Source: Micrasema longulum (Eukaryota > Arthropoda > Insecta > Trichoptera > Brachycentridae). Taken from it: a stretch of 64,000 nt of DNA. Position numbers and translations under genes: made by a program. Under the pieces are notes generated by a model, which saw only the letters and a list, made by a program, of their open reading frames with translations, made no database searches and had not been told where the DNA came from. Each line of letters starts with the position of its first letter. Within the stretch, counting starts at the first letter, position 1. Location: positions 558,001-622,000 of the forward strand of contig JAGVSM010003414.1 of NCBI GenBank assembly GCA_022494885.1, written 5' to 3'. Below, one piece after another: positions 20,900 through 31,259 of the stretch.

Positions 20900-21910
20900 T
20901 ATTTTATAATCATTCAATTAAGACAAAAGATTCGTAGAAAATTAGTGGACGGGGAAGATTGCTAACTAGATACACTCGATGATCGTAATGGTGGCAGTAA
21001 AATATCGTATTTCAAGACATCCGATAGTTCTCCTTGGACAATATGAGTACGGAGCTGTTCCAGACAGTGCAAGAGTTAAACTCATGAATTATTTACGTTT
21101 CATTCAAGGCGCTCCATAATGACTATCCTCATTTTACTGCTGCAGTACTGCTTCCTGTCATATGTATATATAGACGTGCCTTTTCGCCTGCGATAGATTC
21201 AAACTGATTATAAATTGCGCAATTTACTTAAAATTAACTTCTAAATATCGTGTCCATTATTTGCTTTTATACGGTTAAGGCTGTAGTCTGGTAAAACATA
21301 AGGAAATCAAACTATTTTACCATTTTAAAGTGCCGATATTTTAAAATTGCGCCATTAGAAAAAAGTAAATAAACATAATATAAAAACAACAATTTTCTAA
21401 GGCATTTCCGATAAAAAAAATTTACTTAAAATCTTCATATAACAAATATATTATTACTTGTCAACCGGCAAATTATGCCATTTGAAATTTAGACCCAACT
21501 TGGGTAGGTACATCGGTACTCAAATTAAGACGAAATGTTAAAGAAAATTTTTTGATAATGATTTAAGTATGATAGATTAAATAAAATTGATAAATAAAAT
21601 CTCAAATTTTTGTTTTCATAATGAAATTTAAAATCAGGCAATATTTTCCTCAAAGTCTAGGTTAAATTACGCCTGCAATAATCTTTTCAAAATTGAATAG
21701 TGAAAACTTTTAGTTTCCACCCTTTTATATGGAATGAAGTTTTTTTAAGAATATTATTTTGGCTGTTCATACTGTTTTTAATTAATTATAATTATGCAAT
21801 TAACTTTGCTGCACATGCTTAGTTAAGTTTTTAATGAGATTCCAATTAGCTGTTTTATTTCAAAAGCAATAAAATCAGGCACTCATTAATCCGGATAGTT
21901 GGAGTTTTAC
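20900..21910. other. AT-rich DNA without supported features
   Basis: About 1 kb in which no gene, SINE or terminal repeat is recognised. Confidence 0.5.
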
Positions 21911-22395
21911 TGTAAGGTGAATCAGGGCAACTGCGGCATATAAATTGAAGAGATAAATTAAAAATAATTTTGCAAAATTGATAATCTATCGAATCCAAAT
22001 CTAATAACGTTTGTTCTTTTTCGTATATTTTTAAAATTTGTTGAAATATTGAGAAGTCAGTGAAATGACGAAAAACGAGCGTATGGACATACTTACCCTT
22101 GTTTTACGGTAAGTGCAACTTATGTCAAATTTCTTTAGAAATACTTACTGACTGCAATAAATATGAAAATTGATTTATATTCAAAATGACGCGCTATTGA
22201 AAATTCATTTGTTTTTCTTTAGAAATAAGGCTTAGTTTTAAATAAAATATTGAAATTTATTTTCTAGGGATTTACTAGCAAAACTAGCACTAATGAAGCA
22301 TTTTACGACCTACAGAAATGCCACCTATTGACGAAGTTATTAAAATGACCTTGTGTTATTTATAACTTGATGGCGTTTTTGAAAAAAATATTCTT

Positions 22396-23215
22396 TTGAA
22401 ACTTAGAATTAGAAAAAAAAAAAAAAAAAAAAAAAATTGTCCTATTATAGATGTTGTAAATAATCATAAATATTTAGGATTAATTATTGATTCTAAATTT
22501 AGCTGGGGTGTTCATATTGATGGAATCTGCGACAGATTAAGGTACTGGCTTAAGGTGATTTATGAAATTAAAAGCATACTACCTTTCAAAACGTTAAGAT
22601 ACATATATACCTCGCTCATTGAATCCATTATATCTTACGGAGTGCGTGTCTGGGGTCTCACCTTCCAGTCTCATCTGGGTAAAATTTATGATATTCAGGT
22701 GAGACTGTTGAGGGGGATCGTACCGGATAGCATAATCCGTGAGGCGAAACATATGGGCGAAAGTGTATATTTTAAATTCTGTAATGTCCTGCCGGTAAAA
22801 CAACTTTGTGACTACAAATTGATTGTAGATCACTTCGTTGATCCGGAATATAAAAAAGAGTTTCCCACACTCACAACACTAGATTAAAAACTAAGGGCTC
22901 CCTGTCTGTTCCCCGAATTACAAATTACTTCGGAGAGCGAACATTAAATTGTGTTGTTCCAAGATTGTTCAATGATCTCCCACAAACCATCATCAACATG
23001 AAAAATCTTCAAATGAAAAAAAAGAACTGAAGAAATATCTTCTCGATACTATATAGTGCCTGTTTATAAATAAATCTGTAAAATACAAATAAAATAAATG
23101 TAATTTAAACCTGTCATAAAAATAAAAAAAAATAAAAAAATGTTTCCCACCGAAAAGTCTTTAGACTTAGTGGGCAACAAATTCTTTTATGTATTTTTTC
23201 ATTATAAAATAAACG
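22396..23215 (+). pseudogene. LINE RT C-terminus and 3' UTR with hairpin
   Basis: The frame reads NNHKYLGLIIDSKFSWGVHI, then LRYIYTSLIESIISYGVRVW and continues to a stop at 22885-22887. A +1 frame continues as HNTRLKTKGSLSVPRITN, then FGERTLNCVVPRLFNDLP, the normal C-terminal end, so a frameshift lies near 22862. Upstream, a poly(A) run at 22413-22435 interrupts the domain and the catalytic core is missing. The 3' UTR holds a two-step hairpin (CCCAC 23146-23150 with GTGGG 23170-23174, inner AAGTC with GACTT), which has a counterpart at 51875-51906. Confidence 0.88.
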
Positions 23216-23239
23216 CTGCTCTGCAGCACTGAAACTGAA

Positions 23240-23400
23240 ACTAGCCATTGACAGGTCATAAGCCCTGTAGGTGCCTAGACTTCTACATTACCTTCTCTAA
23301 AATGTTCTTCATCTCTGTTGTAATAAGTTTATATAAACAGCTCCTCAGGGAGTTGAATCCAGTCCTTGTCTACAAAAATATTGTTGTTAGGTAGATTAGT
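23240..23400 (+). repeat. Family S copy
   Basis: Holds AGCCATTGACAGGTCATAAG, GTGCCTAGACTTCTACATTA, CTTCATCTCTGTTGTAATA and GCTCCTCAGGGAGTTGAATC, in the standard order. Truncated at both ends. Confidence 0.8.
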
Positions 23401-23449
23401 TACACTTGTATCTAAACTAACCCTGATTCACCTTACTATTTTCGTGAAA

Positions 23450-23960
23450 TTTTGATAATTTCTTTGATTATCTAAATGAATGGCGCATGTTTTAAATGCT
23501 GTTCATTATATCTTCAAAGGACGTTAAAAGGAGATAGGAGTTTTGTATTTGATTCACTGTTGAATTTAAGCATTCTAAAAACGAAGAATTCCATACAACT
23601 GCCATACAAAGAGAGAACAAACAATGGCATTAAGGGCGGGGTAAGGAAAGAAATCTGGCTACATTATGTAAAGCAAAATATGAATATTATATTCCTACAG
23701 GAAGAAAAGAATCAAAGAGCGAGTCCTTTATCACAGGGAATGAAACGGGAGAAAAGAGAACAAATATAACAATAATGTTTCTAGAATGTTGCAGCTGTAA
23801 TTGAACGTGGTTATGCAGAAAGCAGCCAGCCATAGAAAAGTGAAACAGAGATAATAGCACTTTTGTGAAAAGGGTGAATAATCGAATCTACACAACAGTT
23901 GGAATGTTTTCTAATTTTGACAAATAATAAATAATGAATAAATTATTTATTGACAATTCT
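23450..23960. other. Unassigned DNA with a 97-codon frame
   Basis: The plus frame 23476-23769 is Lys/Asn/Glu-rich with no recognised domain and no neighbouring support. It is noted only because it is long for this AT content. Confidence 0.35.
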
Positions 23961-23964
23961 CGAT

Positions 23965-24225
23965 GGAATTCCATTGTAATGATGTAATAACTTATTTTTA
24001 CATGTGAGTTTTTAATTTAAAAAATACTTGGTACACTTAAGATAATATTTAGTTTTATATAAATTATCCATACACTGTATAATATTCACCAGTCTGAAGA
24101 TGCCCATTAGAGGGTGAAAGCGCTAATTGGTCAAAATAAATAAGTGGAATTGTACCAAGTATTAAAAAAAAAAAAAAAAAAACTTATATGTAAATATAAG
24201 TTAATACATCATCACAATGAATAAA
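23965..24225. mobile_element. Fold-back element carrying a hammerhead
   Basis: The left arm CATTGTAATGATGTAATAAC, followed by TTACATGTGAG, a T/A run and AATACTTGGTACA, is mirrored on the right by TGTACCAAGTATT, a poly(A) run and ACTTATATGTAAATATAAG, GATGATG-type ends in complement. Arms are about 70 bp. The loop (about 24045-24145) contains the best hammerhead of the window. Confidence 0.8.
24089..24130 (+). ncRNA. Type-I hammerhead ribozyme motif, near canonical
   Basis: Stem I 5' arm CCAGT (24089-24093), catalytic heptamer CTGAAGA (24094-24100), stem II GCCC/GGGT around ATTAGA, GAAA (24116-24119), palindromic stem III AGCGCT (24119-24124), cleavage-site base A (24125), stem I 3' arm ATTGG (24126-24130). 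CCAGT pairs with ATTGG in all five positions (one G-U). The only oddity is one unpaired U at the base of stem II. The six-base stem III closes on itself only weakly, as in the minimal hammerheads of Penelope-like elements that work best as dimers. Confidence 0.75.
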
Positions 24226-24239
24226 TTATTTGTTTAATA

Positions 24240-24610
24240 TTACAAACTGCTTATGACCTGTCAATGGCTGGTTTAAGTGGCCAATTTACACACTGTGTAA
24301 CATTCACCATTCTGTTCATATTTGAACATCTACATTCCTTCAATTCTTTTATGTTGATGTTGAAAATTGAAATAATTCAATTAGATGAATCTCACCCTCA
24401 TAAATAAAGGTTTCAGCTCTTTAACGTCACAAAAATCAACAAATGAAAGGATTGAAGGAATGTAGATGTTCGAATATGGGCAGAATGGTGAATGTAACAC
24501 AGTGTGTAAAGTGGCCACTTAAACCAGCCAATGGCAGGTCATAAGCCCTGTAAATGCCTAGACTTCCATATTCCCTTCTCAGATTTTTTTTCCCTCTCTG
24601 TTGAAATAAA
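24240..24610. repeat. Family S, inverted pair
   Basis: 24244-24360 (minus sense: GACCTGTCAATGGCTGGTTT, ACACACTGTGTAACATTCAC, ATCTACATTCCTTCAATTCT) is mirrored by 24440-24590 (plus sense). The two copies meet head to head around 24365-24430, where ATTCAATTAGATGAATCTCA lies. The arrangement is palindromic over more than 100 bp per side. Confidence 0.82.
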
Positions 24611-25200
24611 TTTAAAAGGAATCTAATTACCTATTTAACCATTTTTAATGATTTTTAAGGGTACCGTAAGATTTTTCTAATGCCGTGGGTGTTTTCTGCA
24701 AATTAAGAAATGCCGTTTTTGTGATTGACACATTTTTCAGAAGGTGATTGTTACAGTTTTTTTTTAAATGAAAGCGGCCTGGCTGTTTTAAGCAGAATAT
24801 AGAATTGAACTCACTGCATCTGATAACACCAAAATTTATTTTTTTCAAAATGGTGGACTGGCTGTTTCTGCGTAACTATGTTCAATTGTACCAATGCGAT
24901 ATTCTAGAACGGGACACGAATACGAAATTATTGTGTAGGTAAAGGATCACCTCGATTTTTTTCACAATGAAACGAACAAATGTGAAAATGTAAGAATATT
25001 CGGATGGATAAGTTCTCAAATGATATTCCAGAACCATTCAAGCAACCAATTATTAGTATCATTTACTATCTTCATTATAGTTTGTATACCAAGAATATGC
25101 ACCATTTACTATAATAACCATTAACTCTTTAATACCGACCTTATCATTTTCCATTATGACATGAAAAAAAAGATTAGTGAAGAAAAAAAAATCTAAATTC
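24610..25200. other. AT-rich DNA without supported features
   Basis: A 67-codon minus frame at 24645-24848 has no recognised content. Confidence 0.5.
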
Positions 25201-25204
25201 AATC

Positions 25205-25790
25205 TGAAAGAAATATGTAATAAGGACTGGATTCAACTCCCTGGGGAGCTGTTTATATAAACATGAAGGTGAATGTTACACTGTGTATAAAGTGGCCACT
25301 TAAACCAATTAACAAGTCATAAGCCCTGTAGATGTCTAGACTTCTATATTACCTTTTCTTAAATGTTCTTCATCTCTGTTGTAATATTTTAATATAAACA
25401 GCTCCCCGGGGAGTTGAATCCAGTCCTTGTCTACAAAAATTTGGACAAACTCAAAATATTGTTGATAAATTACCTGGTCCATGAAGAAGAATAGAAATTT
25501 AAAAAATAACATTTTCAGGCGTTGCCTAGTATGTAGGTGAAATAATTCAATTAGATGAATCTCACCCGCATAAATAAAGTTTCAGCTCTTTAACTTCACA
25601 AACATCAACAGATGAAAGAATTGAAGGAATATGGATGTTCAAATATAGGCAGAATGGTGAATGTTACACAGTGTGTAAAGTGGCCACTTAAACCAGCCAT
25701 TGACAGGTCATTAGCCCTGTAGATGCCTAGACTTCTATATTAACTTTTCTTAAATGTTCTTCATCTCTGTTGTAATATGTAATAAACAAC
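25205..25790 (+). repeat. Family S, tandem copies (about 380-bp period)
   Basis: GTGAATGTTACACNGTGTNTA and the following TGGCCACTTAAACC begin at about 25270 and again at about 25651. The unit in between holds every block of the family: CTAGACTTCTATATTA, CTTCATCTCTGTTGTAATAT, CAGCTCCCCGGGGAGTTG, AAATTTGGACAAACTC, TTTTCAGGCGTTGCCTAG, ATTCAATTAGATGAATCTCA, GTTTCAGCTCTTTAACTTCA and ATGAAAGAATTGAAGGAATA. This is the best template for the full repeat. Confidence 0.87.
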
Positions 25791-25885
25791 TAATAAATGA
25801 AACATCTGTACATCGTTATTAGTAGAACACGTGATAATAATAATATATTCAGATGTGCCCTGCTTCAAAATATTTAAAAAAAAAA
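25790..25885 (+). repeat. LINE family Z 3' tail
   Basis: AACAACTAATAAATGAAAC, GTTATTAGTAGAACACG and CAGATGTGCCCTGCTTCAAA match the tail of the LINE at 60400-61290. Confidence 0.65.
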
Positions 25886-25889
25886 CAAA

Positions 25890-26560
25890 ATGATCATGAT
25901 GTTTTGTTTACCAGCTTTTTGTATTTTTTGCTGTATAAAAAATAATTGTAAATTTATAATTTTGAATTCCGCAAAAACGGTCATTGCATTGGCCACGGCC
26001 CTAATACGTCACGATTCATGTTGATTTTGAACTTTGTTTCTAACCGTTTAAATTTGTATAGAACATACTCACAAATCTTGACGTCACAATTATCAATGCC
26101 AAACATGCCGCATTTTTCTAGTGATGTAAAGAAAACATTTCTATACAATATTCATATCGCTTTTGAAAACATAATTAATTATTCCATTTCATATATTTTT
26201 CTCGGTATTCGTAGTATGTAATATTTACCTAAAAAACTGAACTAAGTTACCATGCACCGTGGTCTTTTTAAAGGTCGTATTCTTGTTTTCTGGAAGTCTC
26301 TGTAACGAGTATGAAATCGCTGCAATCTAGAGAGTCGCTTTTGATTTGTCATCCGATTTCGATATTAAGAGTTTATATCCTAAATTTAATAAGTTAGTCT
26401 TGCATAATATAATGTATGGTGTTAAACAGAACATGTTTTGTTGCATTCATTGAAGGATGCTCTAGATTAAAAATAATTAGGCGTGTGAGTCATCAATTTA
26501 TGGACGTTGTACTTACATACATAATATGTATTCATTTGCGCGTTACATGTTACTTATTGT
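25890..26560. other. AT-rich DNA without supported features
   Basis: Two short plus frames (26018-26221, 26416-26613) show no domain; nothing else is recognised. Confidence 0.5.
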
Positions 26561-26800
26561 CATCACTATTCCTCTTTTCGCACCTAGTGATGCATAGGGC
26601 TCATGTAAGATAAAGGTAAGATGATCAGTCTTACGCCTCAGGTGCCAGTACAGAAAAAACGAGACATTTCAGTTCAAAAAACCTTCAAAATTAATATATT
26701 ACGTCCACCCTGCCAGGAATCTAGCCCGGGATCTCAAGAATGGTCGGCAAACACTCGTCCGGGGTTCTAGTTCTATTTCACACGCAGAATTGTATTTTTT
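26560..26800 (-). repeat. SINE family 1 (variant head)
   Basis: Carries the body boxes ACCTAGTGATGCATAGGGCT, AAGGTAAGATGATCAGTC and TACGCCTCAGGTGCCAGT. Its minus-strand head has a decayed B box (within CCAGGAATCTAGCCCGGGAT). The outer part matches 18650-18725. Confidence 0.75.
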
Positions 26801-26819
26801 ATCCACCTGAGCATGTTGC

Positions 26820-27675
26820 TTATAGTCAATAATAACAAACAAAATTGACAAGAAGCGGATGGATCCCTTGGTACCTACACTCTACACTACACACACAGAT
26901 GCTCAACTACTATCATCTCCCAGGGAACAACCAAATGTGAACCAAATATTTTTACAGTTATGTATTAGGAAAAAGACAATAGACCTTGTAAAGTGTATAC
27001 TGAAAACGGGTACCCTTCGAGATCGAATATCGTCTATCATCTTGTTAACCTTAATAATAAGTTAAGAAATGCTATCTAAGCTTAGTTTTTTGTTCACTTG
27101 ATTGCCGTACTTACTAGTTTTTTGCTAGATGTATTATTATTGTGTTTTCTTTATTTTTATTTTAAACTTTTTTAATTAATTCTTATGTTGCTGAAATTCC
27201 ACTCGTCGATGCACTTTGTAGCTGCAAGACTTTTTGTGATGTTGGCTATCATATTATATAAATCATATTATGTATATGTTATCAACTATCAAATATCTAA
27301 ATTTAGTAAATGAGGTCTAGAATTTTAACCGTCCATGCGCTCAGTAGCTGCAAGACTTGTTGTAATCTAACTTCTATTCTTATAAATTTGTTTATTATTT
27401 CGTTTTTTAAAATATCACCTAAACTCTAAGCTTCTTTGTCAAATATATTTATTTTTTTAATGTAAATAGGGGCTAGATTTCTTACTGTCCATGCGCTCTG
27501 AAGCTGCAAGACGTGCTGTAACCTAGCTCCTATATATCATAATTGGAAACGAGGAACTAGAATCCCAACCGTCCATGCGCTCTGTAGCTGCAAGATGTGC
27601 TGGGATATTTATTTATTGTACAGCGCCCTAAGTGATTTTAACAAAAATGGCGCTATATAAATTATCCAAACATAC
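26820..27675 (+). repeat. LINE 3' UTR with four iterated boxes
   Basis: The box (G)TCCATGCGCTCTGTAGCTG followed by CAAGAC-GT-CTG occurs at 27204, 27329, 27485 and 27569 with unequal spacing, separated by AT-rich spacers ending in CTAGAAT or similar. The tail AAAATGGCGCTATATAAATT (27645-27664) is of the kind found at L2/CR1-type 3' ends. The same boxes and tail occur inverted at 62517-62760. A 68-codon frame at 26859-27065 could be the last piece of the protein, but it is not recognisable. Confidence 0.75.
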
Positions 27676-27699
27676 ACATGTATATACATAATAAATATA

Positions 27700-27890
27700 A
27701 AAATTTAAAATAGTAAATTTTTACAAAATTTCAATTGTTTCAACACCTCGATCCTTTTTTTGGTGCCTACACATCTTGTTTAAAGATTTGTTATGTTGTT
27801 TTTTAATTATTTTAATTTTCTTTTTTGTACTCGCCTATTGGTATTTTTATAAATGCCCCTTGGGCGTATGTAAAATTAAATAAATGAAGA
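27700..27890 (+). repeat. LINE family W 3' UTR and tail
   Basis: Ends in TATAAATGCCCCTTGGGCGT, then ATGTAAAATTAAATAAATG. The hairpin GCCC-CTT-GGGC lies at 27855-27865. Same tail at 4300-4365. Confidence 0.65.
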
Positions 27891-27899
27891 CTCGAAATA

Positions 27900-28500
27900 A
27901 AACTGTTCTTGACAAAGGTTGCTCAAAAACGTTGCCCACAAATATTACTTAATAATGCATCACAGATAGTTCAATATGTCAAAACGTTTTGTGAATTCAG
28001 AAGAATTCGTGCAATGAAATGTGAGTTACATTTCCTAACGGAATGAAGGCAGACATTATGAACCGTTGCATCCAAAGGGATGATAGTATATTTACGATTC
28101 GTGTACAAAGTGCATGCAAAGTACGTTCGGGAACGAAAGGAGGTTAAAATACGAGTCATACAGAGGACAAAGGGGAGGCTTGTGGGGAAGATGATAGGGG
28201 GTGAGACAAAGATGCTCACACACGAGGATTCTTTCTTCTCAAACCACCCTTGAAAATGCATGAAAAAACTCTTAAACCATACTCAAGATAAGTAGTTCTA
28301 TCCGCATGAACCGTTGGCAGTATATTGCAACAGAGAAGAAAAAACATTTTTAAAAAGGGGATTATGGAAATCTACGCATTTACGGGACTCATTTATTTGA
28401 TCATAAAATAATACACGAAAGCCCTAATATCAACTTAATTCTAATTATTATTGAACTATATACTAATCATCAATATTAATATATTATCTTCTTCTTTTTA
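27900..28500. other. Unassigned DNA with a small family S piece
   Basis: 28325-28385 carries family S fragments (ATTGCAACAGAGAAGAAAA, ATCTACGCATTTACGGG). A 96-codon minus frame at 27971-28261 has no recognised domain; its complement strand is moderately GC-rich. Confidence 0.45.
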
Positions 28501-28506
28501 TCGCAG

Positions 28507-29035
28507 GAGGCTAAACTAGCAGTTCACAACGGAGTTCTAGTTCCAACTCGTATGGGAGCGACGTATGGAGTTGGAAAAATGATGATGAAAGTAGGTTGAA
28601 TGCTGTCGAAATGCGATCCCTCAGGCGAATGTGTGGTAAAACGATGTATGATAGGTGCACAAATGTCGAGATCCGTGAAGTGTGTAAGGCTGAGACATGC
28701 ATTATTGACAGAATCAAGAAAGGGGTGCTGCGTTGGTTTGGACATGTAGAGCGAATGGACAGCCAAAGAACAGCTAAAAGGATCTGCGATGCAAATGTTG
28801 ATGGATGCAGAGAACGAGGAAGACCGAGAAAGACATGGCACGATCAAGTCCATCAAATACTTGAAGATGGACATGTCAAAAGTAGAAATAATCGACGTGC
28901 GTGCATGAGAAGATGCATGCATGTAGATGAAGCGAGGTCTGTATGCCAAGATAGAGTGTTATGGCGTTCTATCCTCTCTGCCTACCCCTACGGGGAAACG
29001 GCGTGATGGTTTGTTTGTTTTGTTTGTATCTTCTT
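28507..29035 (+). pseudogene. RTE-like LINE RT C-terminus, best copy
   Basis: EAKLAVHNGVLVPT, a one-base deletion near 28553, then YGSDVW, SRLNAVEMRSLRRMCGKTMY, KKGVLRWFGHVERMD, RERGRPRKTWHDQV and a final SILSAYPYGETA with stop at 29004-29006. These are the hallmark blocks of the C-terminus of RTE-type and related reverse transcriptases. A (TGTTTGT)-like tail follows. The catalytic palm and endonuclease are missing, so it is a 5'-truncated copy. Other copies lie at 8395-8640 and, inverted, at 55515-55765. Confidence 0.92.
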
Positions 29036-29039
29036 CTTC

Positions 29040-29680
29040 TTTTAGTGCCTTCCGTGGGAAAAGATGATCATAGTGGTTTCCCGCTGCCTTCTTCGGTGGA
29101 TTTTTAGTCGGGGTTACCTTCCCTTAGCTGGTTGGTTTTGGTTTTGAGGCGCCAAAAACTCGCCTTTCATCCTCTCGTTATGTGCTGTGATCACACCGTT
29201 ATGAGTGTGATCCCATTGCCCAGGGTTCGCGACGTGGACGCTAACCATATCAAATTTACACTTTTTCAAAACACTAATATGATAACGAAAAAGATTGAAT
29301 AAAAAACTTAAATGTTGGGAAGAATTAGAATATCTGTTGATAATGATTCGTGCAATTTTATATTTTTTAAATTTTCTTTCCCAGATCGCATAATGTAAAC
29401 ATCATTTTGAATTTATTTCCATGGCTAGTATTATGTTTATTTTGTTATTTTTAAGTATTTTTCATACCCTTTTTAATTTGTAGTATATCATTTTTTTTCT
29501 GCTTTTGTAAATAATATTATAGTTTAAAATATAAAAACGTCTTTAAATAAATTTGTTATCTGTATGTCCCTAAATTAGTTTTTTTTTAAACTCCTTGGGA
29601 ATATTGTATATAATTATGTATAATGTGTTTTCAATTTAATTTTTAAAAAATGAAAATTTTACCCTTCACAGTAAAAAAAA
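29040..29680. other. Unassigned DNA
   Basis: 29050-29250 is less AT-rich (CTTCCGTGGGAAAAGATGA, GGCGCCAAAAACTCGC) and could be an old repeat. The rest is plain AT-rich DNA. Confidence 0.45.
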
Positions 29681-29684
29681 ATGC

Positions 29685-29850
29685 ATTCTTATGATTTACC
29701 CGAATATTTTAATTGTGGGGCCATTTTCAACGAGTTGTAAATAACTCACTATTCAAAAATAGGAATTAAGTTGAGGTAGAGTGGGGTTTGAACCTCGGAT
29801 CTCTGTTCCATGAGTCCGCAACACTAGCCACGCTACAATAAACCGATTCA
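29685..29850 (-). repeat. tRNA-derived SINE (family 3)
   Basis: Minus-strand head: GGTTTATTGTAGCGTGGC, GCGGACTCATGGAACAGAGA and GAGGTTCAAACCCC, a B box. The body GAGTTATTTACAACTCGTTG and a GGGTAAATCATAAG tail match copies at 40185-40345 and 63640-63800. Confidence 0.8.
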
Positions 29851-29859
29851 TATTTTTTT

Positions 29860-30630
29860 GTTATTTATCAATGTTACACCAATAAAATTCTCAGATGGCG
29901 TATGGTTTGTTTATTTGTAAAGAAATCTTTTTTTAAATACCTGCGACGCAGCCCCTAACGTTTTCGAAGAATTTAAATAATTTTTTCTCTAAGGAAAATT
30001 ATTTAGAAATATCTGTTTTTCCTTATATAATATTTCGGCCTCATGATAGCCGCTTTGAAGTTGGGAGGTCTTTTGATCTCGCGGGCCATACGCCTCATGC
30101 CGCGGCAACTCTATTTAACGTAAAAGGAATTGTGATTTATGTATTTCGAGAGATTTTGACACACCTCCGAGGGCGAGAAGAGTGAGAGGGTATTTCTCAT
30201 AGCAAACATAATGTTGACGGTGAAATATTTCAGTTTTCCTGAAAGAATGTAGCGGGCGCTGTGCTAAGGGGGGAGAACGCAGATTGAAATCGTGCACATG
30301 TTCCATCCGCGGCGCGGAGATTTAAACCGTAAAAAGGCCACACTTATCCCGACGCGAAAACAAACAAAAATATTTCACCCGTAATAGAAAAACAACAAAC
30401 CCGATATTGTAATCCTATTCTCATATTTCTGACAGGTATTTCTCCCCGACGTCTTCAAAGTATCAGCTGCAAAGCCTCTGAAGGATGCGAGATGTGTTCT
30501 TCAATCTGAATCTAATTATCACTTTTTGGCGGGCGGAAATAGCCGTATCTATTTAAATGATACAACGATTTTTTTTATGCCGTACGAACTCAAAATCATT
30601 TCCAACAGGCAATAAAAAAATGTATAAACA
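29860..30630. other. Unassigned DNA with GC-richer patch
   Basis: 30045-30370 is notably less AT-rich but no frame with recognisable content is present (the 63-codon minus frame at 30115-30306 is not convincing). Confidence 0.45.
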
Positions 30631-30634
30631 TATT

Positions 30635-31255
30635 TATTAGATTAAGGAATATTTTTAAAATCAATCATTTAAAAATAGCTTATTACTCAATTGCACAATT
30701 TTTGTTGCAATGTGGTATTGTAGGATGGGGTGGTGCATATGCTTATATATTAAACCCTCTTGAAATAGTACAAAGATTAATTATTAAAGTAATTTTAAAG
30801 TAACCCTCAACATTCAATACGGAAAGTCTGTATAAAATATTTAAGGTTCATACAGACGTCACTCTTACAAAATAAATTATTTTATTCAAATTTATAAAGA
30901 AGAAAATAAAAGAATTTGAGATGAATAAGTCAATCAGTTACCAACATAACATTAAAATTCCTAAATTCCATACAAGTCATGGTCAAAATAGCTTTGCCTT
31001 CAAATGTGTAAAAAATTATAATACGAGTAATCTTCCCAATGAACTAAAAACTATTAAAAATAATATATCAATAAATCAATTTAAAGTAATCTTATAGAAA
31101 TTTTTTGAACACGTGTAAAAACAACATTAAATTTTTATTAGTTTGAATGTATTATTGTTTTATTTTTTTTCTTTATATATCCTATGTTTTGATTTTTATT
31201 TTCCATGTACTCGTATTTAAAATTATATAAACTCCTATAAATAAACAACTAAAAC
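30635..31255 (+). pseudogene. LINE RT C-terminal relic
   Basis: The frame reads RLRNIFKINHLKIAYYSIAQ, then LLQCGIVGWGGAY and NPLEIVQRLIIKVIL before a stop. After frame breaks, pieces such as FHTSHGQNSFAFKCVKNYN, NLPNELK and the C-terminal NQFKVIL follow to about 31097. GIVGWGG and the PLEI-Q motif are shared with the better copy at 50130-51725, so both belong to one LINE group. Confidence 0.82.
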
Positions 31256-31259
31256 AGTG

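Larger units (their letters stand above)
21914..23439. mobile_element. Candidate DNA transposon, 16-bp perfect inverted ends
   Basis: GTAAGGTGAATCAGGG at 21914-21929 is exactly complementary to CCCTGATTCACCTTAC at 23424-23439. The flanks contain TA close to both ends, compatible with a TA-inserting family, but the duplication is not clean. No transposase is seen inside; the LINE relic at 22396-23215 and a family S piece at 23240-23400 appear to be nested insertions. It could also be two solo ends of the same family. Confidence 0.5.

Noticed and set aside
25205..25790. Family S as a ribozyme-bearing retrozyme
   Set aside because: The block with GAGCTGAAAC and TCATCTGTTGATG lacks the ordered core, stem II and GAAA of a hammerhead; only tandem structure is shared with retrozymes.
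28524..28949. 141-codon minus frame opposite the RTE fragment
   Set aside because: It is the antisense shadow of the RT C-terminus, which has clear motifs on the plus strand; the same holds for 8298-8564 (minus) opposite the copy at 8395-8640.
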